Source: Mesostigma viride
Lineage: Eukaryota; Streptophyta; Mesostigmatophyceae; Mesostigmatales; Mesostigmataceae
Assembly: GCA_009746045.1 (NCBI GenBank)
Contig: RPFO01000645.1
Span: 1,571,586 to 1,635,585 of the forward strand
Length of the DNA stretch: 64,000 nt
Direction of reading: 5' to 3'
Below are positions 31,027 to 44,100 of the stretch, piece by piece. The translations under genes were made by a program, and so were the position numbers. Each line of letters opens with the position of its first letter. The first letter of the stretch is position 1. Below the pieces are notes generated by a model. That model searched no databases, was not told the origin of the DNA, and saw only the letters and a program-made list of their open reading frames with translations.

Positions 31027-34000
31027 CTACTCATCAAAACGCCTCCTCCGCTTGGGGGGAGGTGGCTTGCCCACAGGGTCGGGCGTGTGTGCCTTGACAA
31101 TCTTCTTCCACCGCTCCTTGTCCTGCATGGCAGTCCAAAGACGGGAGAGAGAGTGGATGCGGTACTCAAACTGGGCTGGGACCACTAGGTCGTCCAGCAA
31201 CATCTGGGTATAGGTCATGGCATGTTTCCCTACCTTTTTAGGAATGTTCTTGGGGCCAGGCCAGGTCAAAATGTGCCGCCCCGGTTGGCCGAGCCGCTGG
31301 GGACCGGCCAGACCAAGGGCGGTGTCGACCTGGCTGGTGCGAGCAAGATGTCCTACAAATGCTATCCTACGCTGTCTAATCTCGTCCGAAATACGCGGCA
31401 TACCGTGATACAAAGACTCTAAGGACCTACGCTGAGAAAACCCGACATTCAGGACCTGTCGGAGCATCCGGGTTACCGTGCCGTCTAGCTTGGCTGCCAG
31501 TGTTGCCGTGAGTGTCCATGCCTCGGCGCCATACGTGAGCACCGTGAGGACGAGGACCTTGAAGAGCATGCGCTTGCGGTGCTCGTCCAGGCCCTTGGAG
31601 CGCCAGTAGGTGTTGAGCGAACGGAGCTTGGCCCAGGAAAGGCCGATGCGGGTGTCCACATCGTCGGCAGTGTCCGGAAGCCAACTCCCCAACAGCTTGA
31701 AGCGGTCGCGGAGTGGGACCTCCGTCCCGTCTAGCAGGCGCGGCAGCGGTGGGCGACTGGAGGCCCCAATCACCATCGCCTCAGTTTTGACACTAATCTC
31801 CAACCCCACCGCCCTCGCCTCCAGGCCCAGACAGTCCAGCCAGGTCTGAATGTGCTCGGGGCGCGCGATGAGGGTGGTGTCGTCCGCGTAAATCAGGTCA
31901 GCCAGGCGGTAACCCGTGCTAACCCCGCCGTGCCCACGCTCGTTAAGGATGTCCAAGCCTGGCTCGAACCCCTTAAGAGCAGTAAAGCGCGCACGTGCCT
32001 GGCGCATGACGTGGTCCACGACAATAATGAACAGGTATGGAGACAGGACACAACCTTGCCACACCCCGTGGTGAAGGGGGAATGGTGGGGTGGTGCCTTC
32101 CGCAGTCCGCACTACTGCCTGTGAGCCCTCATACAGTCGGCGAATGGCAGCAATAAACGCTGGTGGCACGCGGTCCAGAGCTAGGATGGCCCAAAGAGCC
32201 TCCCAGAGGACCGTGTCAAAGGCCTTGATATAGTCAACAAAAATGAGGACCAGCGGCAAACTGTCAGGGGGAAGGCGACGCACCTCCTCCATCAACCGGC
32301 GCGCGACAAACACAGCCATGACAGTGTTACGACCACTACGGAAACCCATCTGAGACTCACCCAGGTGTGGGTCCAGCGCGGCGCGGAGCCTGTGCAGCAT
32401 CATGCGCATGAAGACCTTCAGCGCGGCGCTCTGGAGGCAGACACCCCGGTAGTTACCGGGGTCAGCAGCAGAGCCCTTCTTGTACAGCATGACGCGGATG
32501 GCCGTCTGCCACTCAGCAGGCGGAGGCTCGTCAGAGAGCAGGACACGGTTGCAGAACGCCAGCAGAAGATCCCTAACCGCCAGATCAGGGGTCTTCAGCA
32601 GCTCAGCAGAAAGGTGGTCGGCCCGACCGCCGCATCGTACCGCAGGCGAGCAAGGGCGCCGTCCAATTCCTCCAAAGTGAAGGGGTGGACGACGTCGTTG
32701 GTGGCAAGGCAGCCCTCCTTCAAGGCGGGGACTTGGTAGTCCGCGGCCGAGGAGGGGGGCGCTGGCGGCGGCGGGGGTCCGGCGACCCCGAGGCGGGCGG
32801 CCGTCTCGGGGTGAAGCGGCGGGGGGGGGCGCGAGCCCCACCGGTCAAGGAAACATTGTGGGCCAACCAGCGGTCAAGGCTTACCGGCGCCGTGCCGTCC
32901 CCCGTGTGCTCCACCGGGGTGCGCTGCCGCCGGCCGCCGAGCCGGTCGAGGTGGTACCACATGTCCTTGCCCTGGTTGCGAGCCTGGCAGGCCTTGGCAT
33001 CCGCGATGCACTGGGCCGCCTCCGCGTCCTGAGCATGCTCGTAGGCCTCCACAAGGGCGGCCTTGAGCAATGGTTTCTGCAGCGGGTCCCGGTTACGCTT
33101 GAGGCGGTGCCGGGCGGCCAAGACCTTGGGGTCCTGGCGGTAGAGCGGGCCGGGGCGGCGGCGGGGCATGACCGGCAGGTGCCGGGCCGCCAGCAACGGG
33201 GCACGGGCCGCAAAGCCCGCAAAAATGGCTGCGTTGGGGGCACCCTTGTCCAGCTCGTCGACGTCCGCCCGGGCGTCCAGTGCCGACAGGTACTTCCGTC
33301 GGCACCAGTTCCGCTCGTGCTCGGCGTCCGTCCAGTCCTCAGGATCTCCCTTGACCGGACGTAGAGCAGACCAGTCAGGGCGGACCACTGGGGCGCGGCG
33401 CGCGGGGACGTGGAACCGGAGCCGAAGGGTCGCGCGCACCAACCGGTGGTCAGAGCACACCGTGGGCGTGTCAAACACTCGGGTGTCCAGAACCGAGGTA
33501 CACCTGGGCTGCCGTACCACCACGTAGTCCAGACAGGCCTGACGGCCGTTAGGGCCACGAAAAGTGACCAAGTCCTGGGAGGGACGTTGGAAGTGGCAGT
33601 TGACAGCAACCATCCCGCTATCCCGCAAAAAGGCAGAAAACAGGGGAGTGTTGTCATTAGCAGCAGTGTCAGCAGGCGCAAAGCGACTGCCAGCAGTACC
33701 CACGGGGAGCGTGGCATTGGCGTCTAGCAGCATAACCAAAAAGTGGCGGGCCGGGGTGGCCCCCTCAAGGCTATGCAAGTCCTCGAAGAACTTCTGGCGT
33801 TCCAACGCAGGTAGACCACTATGGGGTGCGTAGCCCACCCCCACCGTGAGGTGGTGTTTAGACCGCCCCTCGACGGAGGTGAAGTGTGCTACCATAAGGC
33901 GTGGCGTTAGAAACTTAAGCGTGCTGAGGCTAGCAACTGCCAGCGGCGAACACAAAAGACCAACACCACCTTGGCCAGACGTACCGCTGCCAGCGAAGAA

Positions 34001-34495
34001 AAACCGCCAGCCACCCGCCAAGCGATCAGTGCTCACCATGCCAAGTGGCACCGTGCGGCGGTGTTCCTGGACGCCTAATATAGACACACGATGCTCAATG
34101 CAGAATGCGACTAGCTCCTCTACCCGGCAGCTATGGTCGTCATCTAGCAATGTGCGGGTGTTAAAAGTGGCAAGGGCCAAGGATGCCTGCTGGCCCACCA
34201 GGGGAGGACGACGATGGGTGATGGGGGTGGGTGCGGCGGGGGGTGGAGGTGGGGGTGAAACGGAGGGGGGAAGGGAAGCGGTAGAAATAGTGCTTTTCAT
34301 CGCATTTATTTTGTCCTGCAAGCGTAGGATGCGAGCCTGCCGCCTGCTCTGGGTATTCGGGGATGCTTGCGCAACGCAGAGGCGTAGGAAATCTAGCATG
34401 CGTTGGGTGTTGCTAATCTTGCTGCTGAGAGCTGTCGTTCTGGCCCGAGATACCGGCACCACCATGTGTCTCAGTCGACTGTTAGGTCGATGCAT
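31027..34495 (-). pseudogene. LINE-A ORF2: APE endonuclease plus reverse transcriptase
   Basis: The endonuclease domain (codons in the 34495-32830 frame) shows the APE series FNTRTL, GVQEHR, VGYAPHSG, LLDANATL, DYVVV and CSDHRLV, so the metal-binding and catalytic residues are present. The reverse transcriptase follows: NYRGV, FVDYIKAFD, GVWQGCVLSPYLF and LIYADDT carry the catalytic aspartates. No RNase H is seen. Two frame changes separate the domains: at the G run 32821-32829, and near 32630 between LARLRYDAA and GRADHLSAELLK. If both were sequencing errors the protein would be about 1150 aa and nick target DNA and prime reverse transcription. As printed it is interrupted. Confidence 0.85.
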
Positions 34496-34569
34496 GGTAG
34501 TGGAACGGGACTATTTAGAGGCTGTCCCCGAAGCCTGTTAGCCGCGAGCCGACGAGGAAGGTTGTCTAC

Positions 34570-35745
34570 CTACTGTCTACCAACAGAGGCAGCACCCTTC
34601 TGGCTAGACGCCTGACGAGACTCCGCTCCGGGGGTGTTAATCGGAACACCTGTAATCCTGTGCCCATCAAAGAATGCTGCAAAGGAGCCATCCTGAAGCA
34701 GACGCAACTTAATGCGCTTACCCTTGGTCTCTTGCTTCTTGGTCTCCTGGACGATGGTGCTGTTCCACACCGCGCTCCTCGCCTTCAGTTGAGCCGTCGT
34801 GTAGTCCTCGTCGAGGCTGAAGTCATCGCGTTGGAGCAGACGACGTGCTCCCAGCACGAGGCGTTTGTCGTGCATGGAGGCCATGGTGACGACGACCAGG
34901 CCCAGAGGGCCTGGCAGCCGAATGGCACGTTCAATGGCAACACGGTTCTGGAGCTGCAGCTTCCCCAGAAACGCTGGGCCGCGCAGCTCCTCGGCAAGTG
35001 AGTGTGCTGTCTCCTGTGCTGCCGCGCCTTTCTGGAAGCCTTTGATTACCATATTGCGTTGGCGTTGCTGCACTGCATTCTGGGTGACCGCAGCGGTAGC
35101 TGCAGACTTGGCCGCCTGTTGAACAATGGTGGTCAATTGCTTGCCGGTGACATCGGCAAACGTGGTAGTTTTGGCAGGGGCTGCCATGGCTTTCTTCAGC
35201 TCCAGCATCGTCTCCTTCAGGACCTTAATGTCGCCCTGCACGGTCGTAAAAGACTGTGCGAGGTCCTGCAGCGGCACGGTAGTGTCGGTCGCGGGGGCTG
35301 GCCTGGCGATGGGTGTCGCCGGCAGCTCGACAAGTTCAGAGCAGCACGAAATAAGACATGCAAGACGGCAATCCTTGGGCTCCAAAGCATCAATGGTATC
35401 CGAAGGAGCGTCCATAACCTGGCCGGTGCGAGGGTGGCGAATCGGGGCGTTGTGTTCGTAGCGGAGCTGCAGCACGCGTCGCACCTCGGCGTCGCTGAAG
35501 CCAAGGAAGGCAGCGATGTCGTCCAGGCTCAAACGTGCGACTGGCATGTAGAATGAGGAAGAAATGGAGTCCGGCAAGGAGGTTTCAACCGCTATCGGAG
35601 TTGCTTCCGAAGTCGCTGCCGAAGTCTTGGTGCGCTTGTTAGCGGCTTTCTTGGCCGCGGCAATGTCGGTGGCGATTTTGTTTGCAGCAAGTTTGTCCTC
35701 GAGAGACTCGGCAGCAAGAACTGAAGACGATGCGGGGGCCTCCAT
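34570..35745 (-). CDS. LINE-A ORF1 RNA-binding protein (391 aa)
   Basis: I start at the ATG at 35745 (MEAPASSSVLAAES). An Ala/Lys-rich N-terminus leads to a helical segment (LSLDDIAAFLGFSDAEVRRVLQ), a coiled-coil-like block (TVQGDIKVLKETMLELKKAM, about 180-200), an RRM-like segment (NMVIKGFQKGA) and a C-terminal domain (LVLGARRLLQRDDFSLDED then TTAQLKARSAVWNS). This order matches L1-type ORF1 chaperones that coat the element RNA. It ends 74 bases upstream of ORF2. The element-B ORF1 has the same domain order but little sequence identity. Confidence 0.8.
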   Translation of the reverse strand: MEAPASSSVLAAESLEDKLAANKIATDIAAAKKAANKRTKTSAATSEATPIAVETSLPDSISSSFYMPVARLSLDDIAAFLGFSDAEVRRVLQLRYEHNAPIRHPRTGQVMDAPSDTIDALEPKDCRLACLISCCSELVELPATPIARPAPATDTTVPLQDLAQSFTTVQGDIKVLKETMLELKKAMAAPAKTTTFADVTGKQLTTIVQQAAKSAATAAVTQNAVQQRQRNMVIKGFQKGAAAQETAHSLAEELRGPAFLGKLQLQNRVAIERAIRLPGPLGLVVVTMASMHDKRLVLGARRLLQRDDFSLDEDYTTAQLKARSAVWNSTIVQETKKQETKGKRIKLRLLQDGSFAAFFDGHRITGVPINTPGAESRQASSQKGAASVGRQ

Positions 35746-36170
35746 GGCTACGTTTAATAGCACCTAGACGATGGCAGGGGGCGCAGGCGCACGGCTCACG
35801 TGCGTGGTGCCGCCATAACGTGCAGAAAAATAGCGATATCTGCTGGGCAGGCCGCCGGCGATAACTTTCGAAATCCGGGGCGATGGCTGCCAAAAATTAG
35901 ATCAGCGTGTTCGTCATCAAAAAGCGAGTCTGTAGCAATTTACCCGACCAAATTTCATGCCCGGAATCAAAAGTTATGAGCATTCTCGGCATCCATAGCT
36001 CGGCGCACCGTAAACCGGGAAAAAATCCATCCATCCATGCACACTTGTATACTAATTGATATATCTTATTAGAATGTCCGTATACAGTTGTCTCACCTGG
36101 TACAGTGGCGGACGTTTTGTTACTGTGGCGCAACCGGGCCTACTTAATTTATGGCGGCACACCAGGTGTT

Positions 36171-38150
36171 CAGCTGTACCTTTGACCGGCCTCCGGCTCA
36201 ACAGGCCTTAGGGCAGTGACCACCAGCCGGTGGTCGCATGGCACGATGTTGTGTACGGTGACAGTAGGCTCATGCATTAGCATGCAAGCTACCCCCCCAC
36301 CCGTCATCATAGCCCAGCGTACAGTCGTCTTGGATAGTCCGGATGACGCGGAGTTGCTCTCTGCGACTCCAGACCTGGGCGAGTGAGTCGCGCCACTTGC
36401 CTTCGCGGGTTAAGTATCGCGTAGAAAAGTACCTCATCGGGTACTCCGTGGCATGCCTTCAGTGCATGTTCACGCACTTACTTACTTTCTTACTAATGCA
36501 TTATAAGCACTTTAATCCCGATACATGACTACGAGCATTCGTTCCATGCCACACTACGATAGCCGACTGAAGAGAAAGGAGTTAAGGCAAGGCGGGTACG
36601 TTTATGCAGCTGCATACTTTGTACGGCCTAAGTGACCTACACAAGTAAGAATGCCTAAATAATATAGCCACTGGCAACTAGGTCAGCAAGTCGTTACGCA
36701 TGTCCCAAACCAGGTCCACCACCACCATACCCTGGGTACGACGTCCAAGTGGTCAGTCATGGGCAAGACAGCCCACCTTCAAGGGCACGGGAAGCGAGCT
36801 GGGGTGATATAGAAAATAGTAGGTTTATGAACATGTGCAGGCGGACCAGCAAGAACATGTAGTACTTGCTCTTTTGGGGTATAGGTCTTCTTATAAAAAG
36901 AGTCTCGTTCACAACAGGCCAACGGACCAATGCGCCGCCCCCAACCCTCAACACCTAAGTAAAGTGCGACAGCTGACTGAGACTTGCATCGGACATTCTG
37001 AAAAAAAAATAACTTTTTCATTCCTTAAGTAGCAAGCGTTTCCAAGGCTATCGTGATCTTGGGAAAGATTTCAGGCCTGCGCTAATGGTCTCATTGATAT
37101 ACGTGAACCGTCAACCTCATGTCCCAACTGCAGCGGCCGGTGGGCCAGTTTGACCAGGAAAGCCTAAGTTTCTCATTTGGCGTCACGTGACCATCATACC
37201 GCGGCATGAGCGGCATTTTAGCAACCTCATTAGTTACCGTGAGACGAGTCAACGTACGGTCAGGCGTGTGCGGCCCCCCACCTACAGTAATGAATATGGC
37301 TATGGTCGCCAATGCTGTCTCTACAGTAGTCAACAGGCAGGCACGTCGATCACGGATTGCGAGTCGAGTTGAGGTGAGTTGAGTTTATTCCCGCGCCGGT
37401 GAACCGACAGGGTTATTAATAGTGGATACAACGAATTGCGAGTGGGGAGGGAAGCATTCAGTGTATGGCAGTAAACAGTGCAGCTCACACGTTAGCCTTG
37501 ATAATGGTGACGTTGTCGGCACACGTCTTACAATTGCAGAAAAGTTGATGGCATACGAGCTAAGAAGTTTACGTGGCACTCCATAAATATTTTCTACTTG
37601 TTACTTGTCAACATCGTTTCAGTATGTCTGTGTGCAGGGTATAATGACTGGCTAATAGCCATGATGCTCGTACCAACCCGAGACGGTTATATCGCAGTAT
37701 TCTACTTGCGTTGAAACCCAGTTGGCAACGAGGTTGCAATCCTGGAAAAGACTAGTCTAGGTCTAAAACTGTGGCGAATTTAGGGCGAGCGCGTATCAAA
37801 TGATGTTCCAACCGAGGCCCAATTTCATGAGGAATGCCATTGGAAATTGCGCAAGACAGCGATCCTCTTCTGCTGTTTCCAAGCACGGCTTGGTTGTGTG
37901 GTGGTTTAGGTTGCACTCTCTTGCTTTAATCTACTCAGTTCCGGCTTTTGACGCAAATTTTGTCAACGAGAGGGGAAACGCTGGCAAAATGAAAATTAAG
38001 TGACCATCTTGTCAGCTGCCTTCTGGGCCTAGCGGACGGGTGCGAGGTTCTGCAGCGATAACTTCTGCGGAATGCACAATGAAGCACCCGACAACCAAGT
38101 GGTTGGCATTGCCTCCTAACAATCGGTAATTGCGGGCGACAGAGCGAACG
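36171..38150. other. Intergenic region upstream of the kinesin gene
   Basis: No gene supported; all reading frames are short and featureless. The dispersed repeat shared with 19800-19901 is at about 37366-37425. Just before the kinesin start are two overlapping 16-codon upstream frames (38072-38119 and 38079-38129), which would matter only if transcription begins upstream of them. Confidence 0.5.
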
Positions 38151-41100
38151 ATGCAGCCGCCGAGCAGTCCGTTTCCTCCGGGCTACCCGCTCAGGCAAGG
38201 GCAGTCTCAAGCTACCCCAAGACAACCGTTTATCGGCGGGCCAGGCGCCGCTTTACCAAACAGCCCTCATGCTCAAGGACACGGCGCCATCAAAGCGGGG
38301 CATGGCCTGTGGGGCCAGGCGGCCCGTGGATTCCTGCCCGCAACTCCCCCCCAGCCGCATGTCCATTTCCCTCAGCAGGCCTTGCCGTCTCAGGCCAACT
38401 ATCCGGTCCCAGAGACAAGGATTGGTGGAGGTGGGTGAATACTTCTGAGCATGAGCCCACCGACATGCCAAACGCATATGCCTGGAGTATGGTATAATCC
38501 CGTAATTCGCGTCTGTGGCATGTATGCCGGTACAGCTCGTATGTCTTGCTGCACAGTCTGCTCTTGGATCGCCAAATTATGTAGCAGACTTCCCTCGACG
38601 CGTAGTTAGCTGGAAGCACTCCCCGGCATAGTATAACTGTGCCACCTGGCATTGTGCTAATGGCTTCTGCCATCCGCATTGATATCGCAGAGGACACTCT
38701 GTCGGCGCTCGCCCACGCGGGGCCGGGCATCGGCGGCGGCGCGCGCGGGGACGTGGGCGACGACAACATCCGGGTGGCGGTGCGCGTGCGGCCACTGAGC
38801 GCGTCAGAGATTGCGCGCGGCGACATGCTGACGATAGCCGTCAACCCAGACATGCGCAGTCTAAAGATCGACGTGCCGGGGCCCAATGGGCAGATCCTGT
38901 CGCGTAACTTCCAGGTATGCGGGGTTTGTAAAATCATGGCAATAGGTTGGCAACTGAATGTGAGTGGGCCTAGAAAGCCATGGCAAGTGTTTGGCATGAT
39001 AGTTGTCGCTTAGTATTATAATGCCACCCTAAAGCCAATCATGGTGACCATGCCCCCCAGCTATCTGGATGTCCTCTGATTTCATCGCATTCCCTTGCCC
39101 CTCCTCCCCCCCTCCCCTCCCCTCCGCTCCCCTCCGCTCCTGCCCCCTCCTCCCCCTCTCCTCCCTCCCCCCCATCCCCCCCATTCCCCCCCTTCCTCTC
39201 CCATCCCCCCCCCCCAGTTCCAAGTGTGCCTGGGCCCCGAGACCAGCCAAGCACAGGTCATCACCGCGTGCTCGGTGCACCGCATCCTGGACTCTGTGGT
39301 GGACGGCTACACAGGGACACTGCTGGCGTACGGCCAGACGGGCAGCGGCAAGACGTACACCATGTCGGGCAAGGAGGAGGTACGGCGCTCTTCCTATCGT
39401 CGGTTGTAATTCTGAAGTGATTAAGCTTGGTGGCGGGCCAAGAAAAAGCAACGTGACGTTATCGCATCCAGGGGTAGGCCAGGAGGAGGTGGCATGCATG
39501 CCTTTATAGGTGATGCCGGTCAAGGAGGTGTGGGGCCCTTCACACAGTCTGATGTAATGCTGGCTGGAGAAACGGATGCTCTGTCCTTGACAGTGACACC
39601 GCATCAACTTTCCTAAAACGGCGGCCTATCGAGTGGGTGGGTGCACTTGCCCTGCGTGCTTGGGCAGGTAATCGAGTTCGACGGCTACCGGGGGCATGAG
39701 ACGGACGGCCTCGTCGTCCGCAGCATGTACTACCTGTTTGACGCGATACAGCGCCAGGTGGTGGCGTCGCCAGGCCTCGCGTTTGCCGTTAAGGCGTCCT
39801 ACCTGGAAATTTACAACGAGCAGGTAAGTGATAGGTGGACAGGGACTAGGTACATGCCCTTACGTGTTGCTTGGTATCGCACAAGTGGCATGTGACCTGG
39901 GACCTCCTCTGTGTGTATGTGTGTATGTTTGATGTCTTGATTCCGTTGGCGCAGCTGGTGGTGATCGTGGTAGTGGACAGGGGGCTTGCGCTGCTCTTCC
40001 TGTTGGCATTGGAGTACTAGTACTTCGCATCCTGCCGTTTTACAGTATAGCTTTAACTGTGACCCAAGCTTGGTTTAGGTGAGTGGTGCTGATAGAAATT
40101 TTTGGTAGCTCAAGGTTTCTGGTTTGGTCGTGTGGCTCCTCTGTTGTGCCTGCGTGGGTGGCAATATGTGTACGGCGTATGTGAATGTGGGTGGCAGGTG
40201 AACGACCTGCTTCGGCTGGAGAACCCCGCCCGGCAGGTCCGCTTCAGCGCGACACAGGGGTTCTATGTGCAGGACCTGCTGACGGTGGATTGCGACAGCA
40301 TCGAGGACGTCTTCTCCGTCATGAGCGAGGGAGCGCGCAACCGCAAGGTGGGATGAAGCAGTGAAGCTCACGTTGGTACCGTGGGCATGCGAAGAGGATC
40401 GCGCAGCCGCGTGGTTAAAGCGCTTTACTCCTGGCTGTGCAGAATGTACCTCACATCCCTCGCTTCTTTGCCTGTGAGGAGTAGCCCAGAATCCGATCTC
40501 TGTGTTGATGAACCGTGGGTGCACAGGTTAGTGTTGTCTGCAAGATATTGTGCCAGGCATCCACTGAGCGTGTTCGAGAGAAGTGGATGGCATGGCGTGT
40601 GTTGCTCACCTTTTTTCCCGCCCCCTCACCCCCCACGTTGCACCGTCTCTCCTTGTATTTTCTCCCCGTCCTTGTCTCCCCCCCCACCAGGTCGGCTCCC
40701 ACGAACTCAACCAGGACAGCAGCCGCAGCCACAGCATCATGACAGTGCACGTGGAGAGCACGTGGCCCCCCACGGAGCCTGGGGGCCGACCCACCACCAA
40801 GTTCGGCAAGGTCTCCTTCGTGGACCTGGCAGGTGGGTGGCAGCCCACCACACGACCCACCACATGGCCCACCACATGGCCCACCACATGACCCACCACA
40901 TGACCCACCACATGACCCACCACATGACCCACCACATGGCCCACCACATGGCCCACCACATGGCCCACCACATGACCCTCCACATGGCCCACCACATGAC
41001 CCACCACATGGCCCACCGCATGACCCACCACATGGCCCACCACATGGCCCACCACATGGCCCACCACATGGCCCACCACATGACCCTCCACATGGCCCAC

Positions 41101-44100
41101 CACATGGCCCACCACATGGCCCACCGCATGACCCACCACATGGCCCACCACATGGCCCACCACATGGCCCACCACATGGCATTCATGCAGTACCATTTGA
41201 TGTGTTTGGCCTTGGACAGGTGATGCACTGCGTGGGTGACCGGAGGCTTGATAAAGCTTCCAGGCGAAGCTTGAGCACTTGCGGCAAGCACACACACAAA
41301 GCACATAACAAACGAGGAGGTTGCATGGGGGCGATGGCCTTCTAAAGGTGCACTCGCCCTGCTTGGCTGGTCCTGCGCGTCACGCATTTCCAGGGAGTGA
41401 GCGTCTCAAGTCGTCGCGGTCCTCGGGCGAGATGCAGAAGGAGACAACCAACATCAACAAGAGCCTCTTCACGCTCGGCAAGGTTGGTTACCATGATTGT
41501 GGTGCTTGGTCAATATTCCCTGCTCACGCTTGGCAAGGTGGTAGACATATATGTCACGCGGATGGTACGCGTGTGATAAGGCATGCCAACAATCGGCAAG
41601 GTATGCATGCCAACGCTCGGCAAGGTATGCATGCCAACACTCGGCAAGGTATGCATGCCAACACTCGGCAAGGTATGCATGCCAACAATCGGCAAGGTAT
41701 GCATGCCAACGCTCGGCAAGGTATGCATGCCAACGCTCGGCAAGGTATGCATGCCAACGCTCGGCAAGGTATGCATGCCAACGCTCGGCAAGGTATGCAT
41801 GCCAACGCTCGGCAAGGTATGCATGCCAACGCTCGGCAAGGGATGCGTGCCAATGCTCAGGAAGGTATGCTAGTGCTCGGCAAGATGTGGCAACACTCTC
41901 AGCGGCATCGATACGCTATATCATGGCCACACGTGCGACTTTAGGGTGCAGAATGGCGCCATGCGCATCATTGCCTGCTGTGGTATGATCATGCTTTGGT
42001 GAGATCATAATTGGCAGCTTGGGGAAGTCTAGTAGTTTGAAAATGGAAAAGAGTTAACAGTGGATGTGGGGCCAGTATCTGGAACTCATGACCTATTTGG
42101 TAGAAGACTACACGTCCGCCAGCTTTGCTCAAGGTTTCATATCCTGATGAACTTTGCACAAGGTCTTATCCCTAGCATGTTCGGGTAGGAATGTTGACGA
42201 ATAGGATAAGCGGAGCGTCCTGGGACAGCCGCCCAGGGGGGCACAGCATGTCTGGATACAGTGCTCTTGACGAAGGAATTCTGTTAGTTGTAACTTATTT
42301 ATCAGAAAAGAAAACGCCGTTTTCGCGATGTCGTGTCTTATACTTGCGCATCTGCCAACGCCCATCGGTTACTCCCATGGCCGCACCAGTGGGCCAAAGG
42401 GAAGGTCAGCAGGACATAGGCCGATTGCATGGGGGAAAGGGAAGGTCAGCAGGACATAGGCCTATTGCATGGACAAGCACGTGGGAGTGAGTGAGCGCGA
42501 AGCAGGACACGGGGATGAAAACAAACAGCAAAGGCAGACAGGGACACGTGTGGGTGCGTGCCGCTCTGAGGACAGTGCGTATTTTGACGTGTGGCTTTCT
42601 CTAACGTGTGCGAGCAGGTCATCTCAGCACTGGGCGAGCTAAAGAGCCACACGGCTAACGGGGCCGGCAGCGGCGGGGCCACGAGGCACCAGCTGTCGGG
42701 GACCCTGCTCAGCCCCACGCACAGCCAGAAGGGGAATTTGCTCCCTGCCCACGTCCCATACCGGTGCGTCCATAAATGGGGGAACATTCGTGAATCAAGT
42801 CAGCTGCTGGCAAGCACTTTTCAGTCACCGCACTTGTTTCTTATGATCACTTTGTAGATGGTGATGTAGAAGGAAGTTTATGTTGGGGTTGTCGCATGAT
42901 CCAGGTTGCACGGATGGTTCCATGGATGGCTTACATCAGTCCATGGATGATGTAAGCCAGTGGTTGCCTTGTGAAGGTGACAGGCTGGTGACAGGCTGCC
43001 AGGTCAAAGGGTTCCTGGCCATTCGTAGTTGAGCTCGTGGTTCAGTGGGTCAAAAATGCAGCCCGCGGTTAGCTGTGAGCATGTGGCAATCATGTGACTT
43101 TCTGGGTGACGTCTGGTTGAGGCTTCTCGGTTGGCTTAAAAGTTTGCGGTTGCGTCGCGAGAGGAACAGCGAGCGATGTCTCGCGCCTGAGTATGGGTTT
43201 CCATGACAATCGGTGGGATGCAAGCCACTTTGACGCGGCAGGTAGGGTGAGCAGGCTTACACGGCAGCATTGTGGCGGTTCGGGTGCACTCACAGGTCTC
43301 TAGAGGGTGCCGGGGCCAGCACAGGGACAGTCAGGCGGGTGGCCGACCTGCTCGCGACATGCCGGTCATGGTCTTGAGGATTGTGCCTGGTAAGCATTCC
43401 CTGTAAGCCAAGCAGTGTACACTGGTCGTACAGTGGGTGGGGATCTTCCCTGGTACACAAACATGCCTTCACGCCGTGATTCCGCGCCCGATACGGGAAT
43501 TCCCCGCTAAGTACTGCTTCCTGCACGCACGGCCCCCCCCTGGCACCCACGCCGGCCCCACCCTGCAGGGACAGCAAGCTGACGCAGCTCCTGATGGACA
43601 GCTTTGGCGGCAACAGCCTCTCTCTCATGGTCGCATGCTGCTCGCCGTCCCACGCCGCGGTGGAGGAGACGCTTTCCACGCTCTACTACGCAACACGCGC
43701 TAAAAATATCCGCAACGCCCCCGCCGTGAACCTGGACCCCTCGGACGCGGCGGTGGAGGCGCTGCGTAAAGAGATTCGGCTGCTGCGTGAAGAAAATGCC
43801 TACCTGCGTGCACAAGTAAGAGGCGTTCATGGGCGCTAGTACGTACACCGTGGGTGCTAGTAAGCAGCCTCGCAGGTGCACGGATAGTGCATTCACTGGC
43901 ACACAACGGTAATGGCCGGGCGCTTGTAAGTAGCATCACGGACGCAAGTATGTAGCAACTATGGGCATTAGGAGGCAGCACACATTGGCACCAGTAACGC
44001 CGCAGGGGTCTAGTAAGCAGGCTTGATGGGCACTAGTGTGTGGCGTCATGGGCAAGGTGTATTAGCGCCATGAGCACAAGAAAGTGGCGTCACGGGCGCA

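Larger units (their letters stand above)
30902..36035 (-). mobile_element. LINE-A, full length (5134 bp), 15-bp target duplication
   Basis: Flanked by catgcacacttgtat on both sides (30887-30901 and 36036-36050). Minus-strand order: 5' UTR (36035-35746), ORF1 (35745-34570), ORF2 with an APE-type endonuclease and reverse transcriptase (34495-31027), a 3' UTR of about 125 bp with the hairpin CCTCC-CCAC-GGAGG (30926-30939) and a TTAAA tail (30902-30917). ORF1 is intact. ORF2 carries two frameshifts, one at a nine-G homopolymer, so the element is either recently dead or misread there. It inserted into unit 2 of host repeat X. Confidence 0.88.

Noticed and set aside
40451-41387. PPHGPPH- and CGGP-type repeat ORFs
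   Set aside because: They are translations of the intron 6 minisatellite in kinesin and are antisense or intronic.
41580-41850. CRISPR-like array
   Set aside because: The units are directly contiguous with no unique spacers and sit in a eukaryotic intron; it is a minisatellite.
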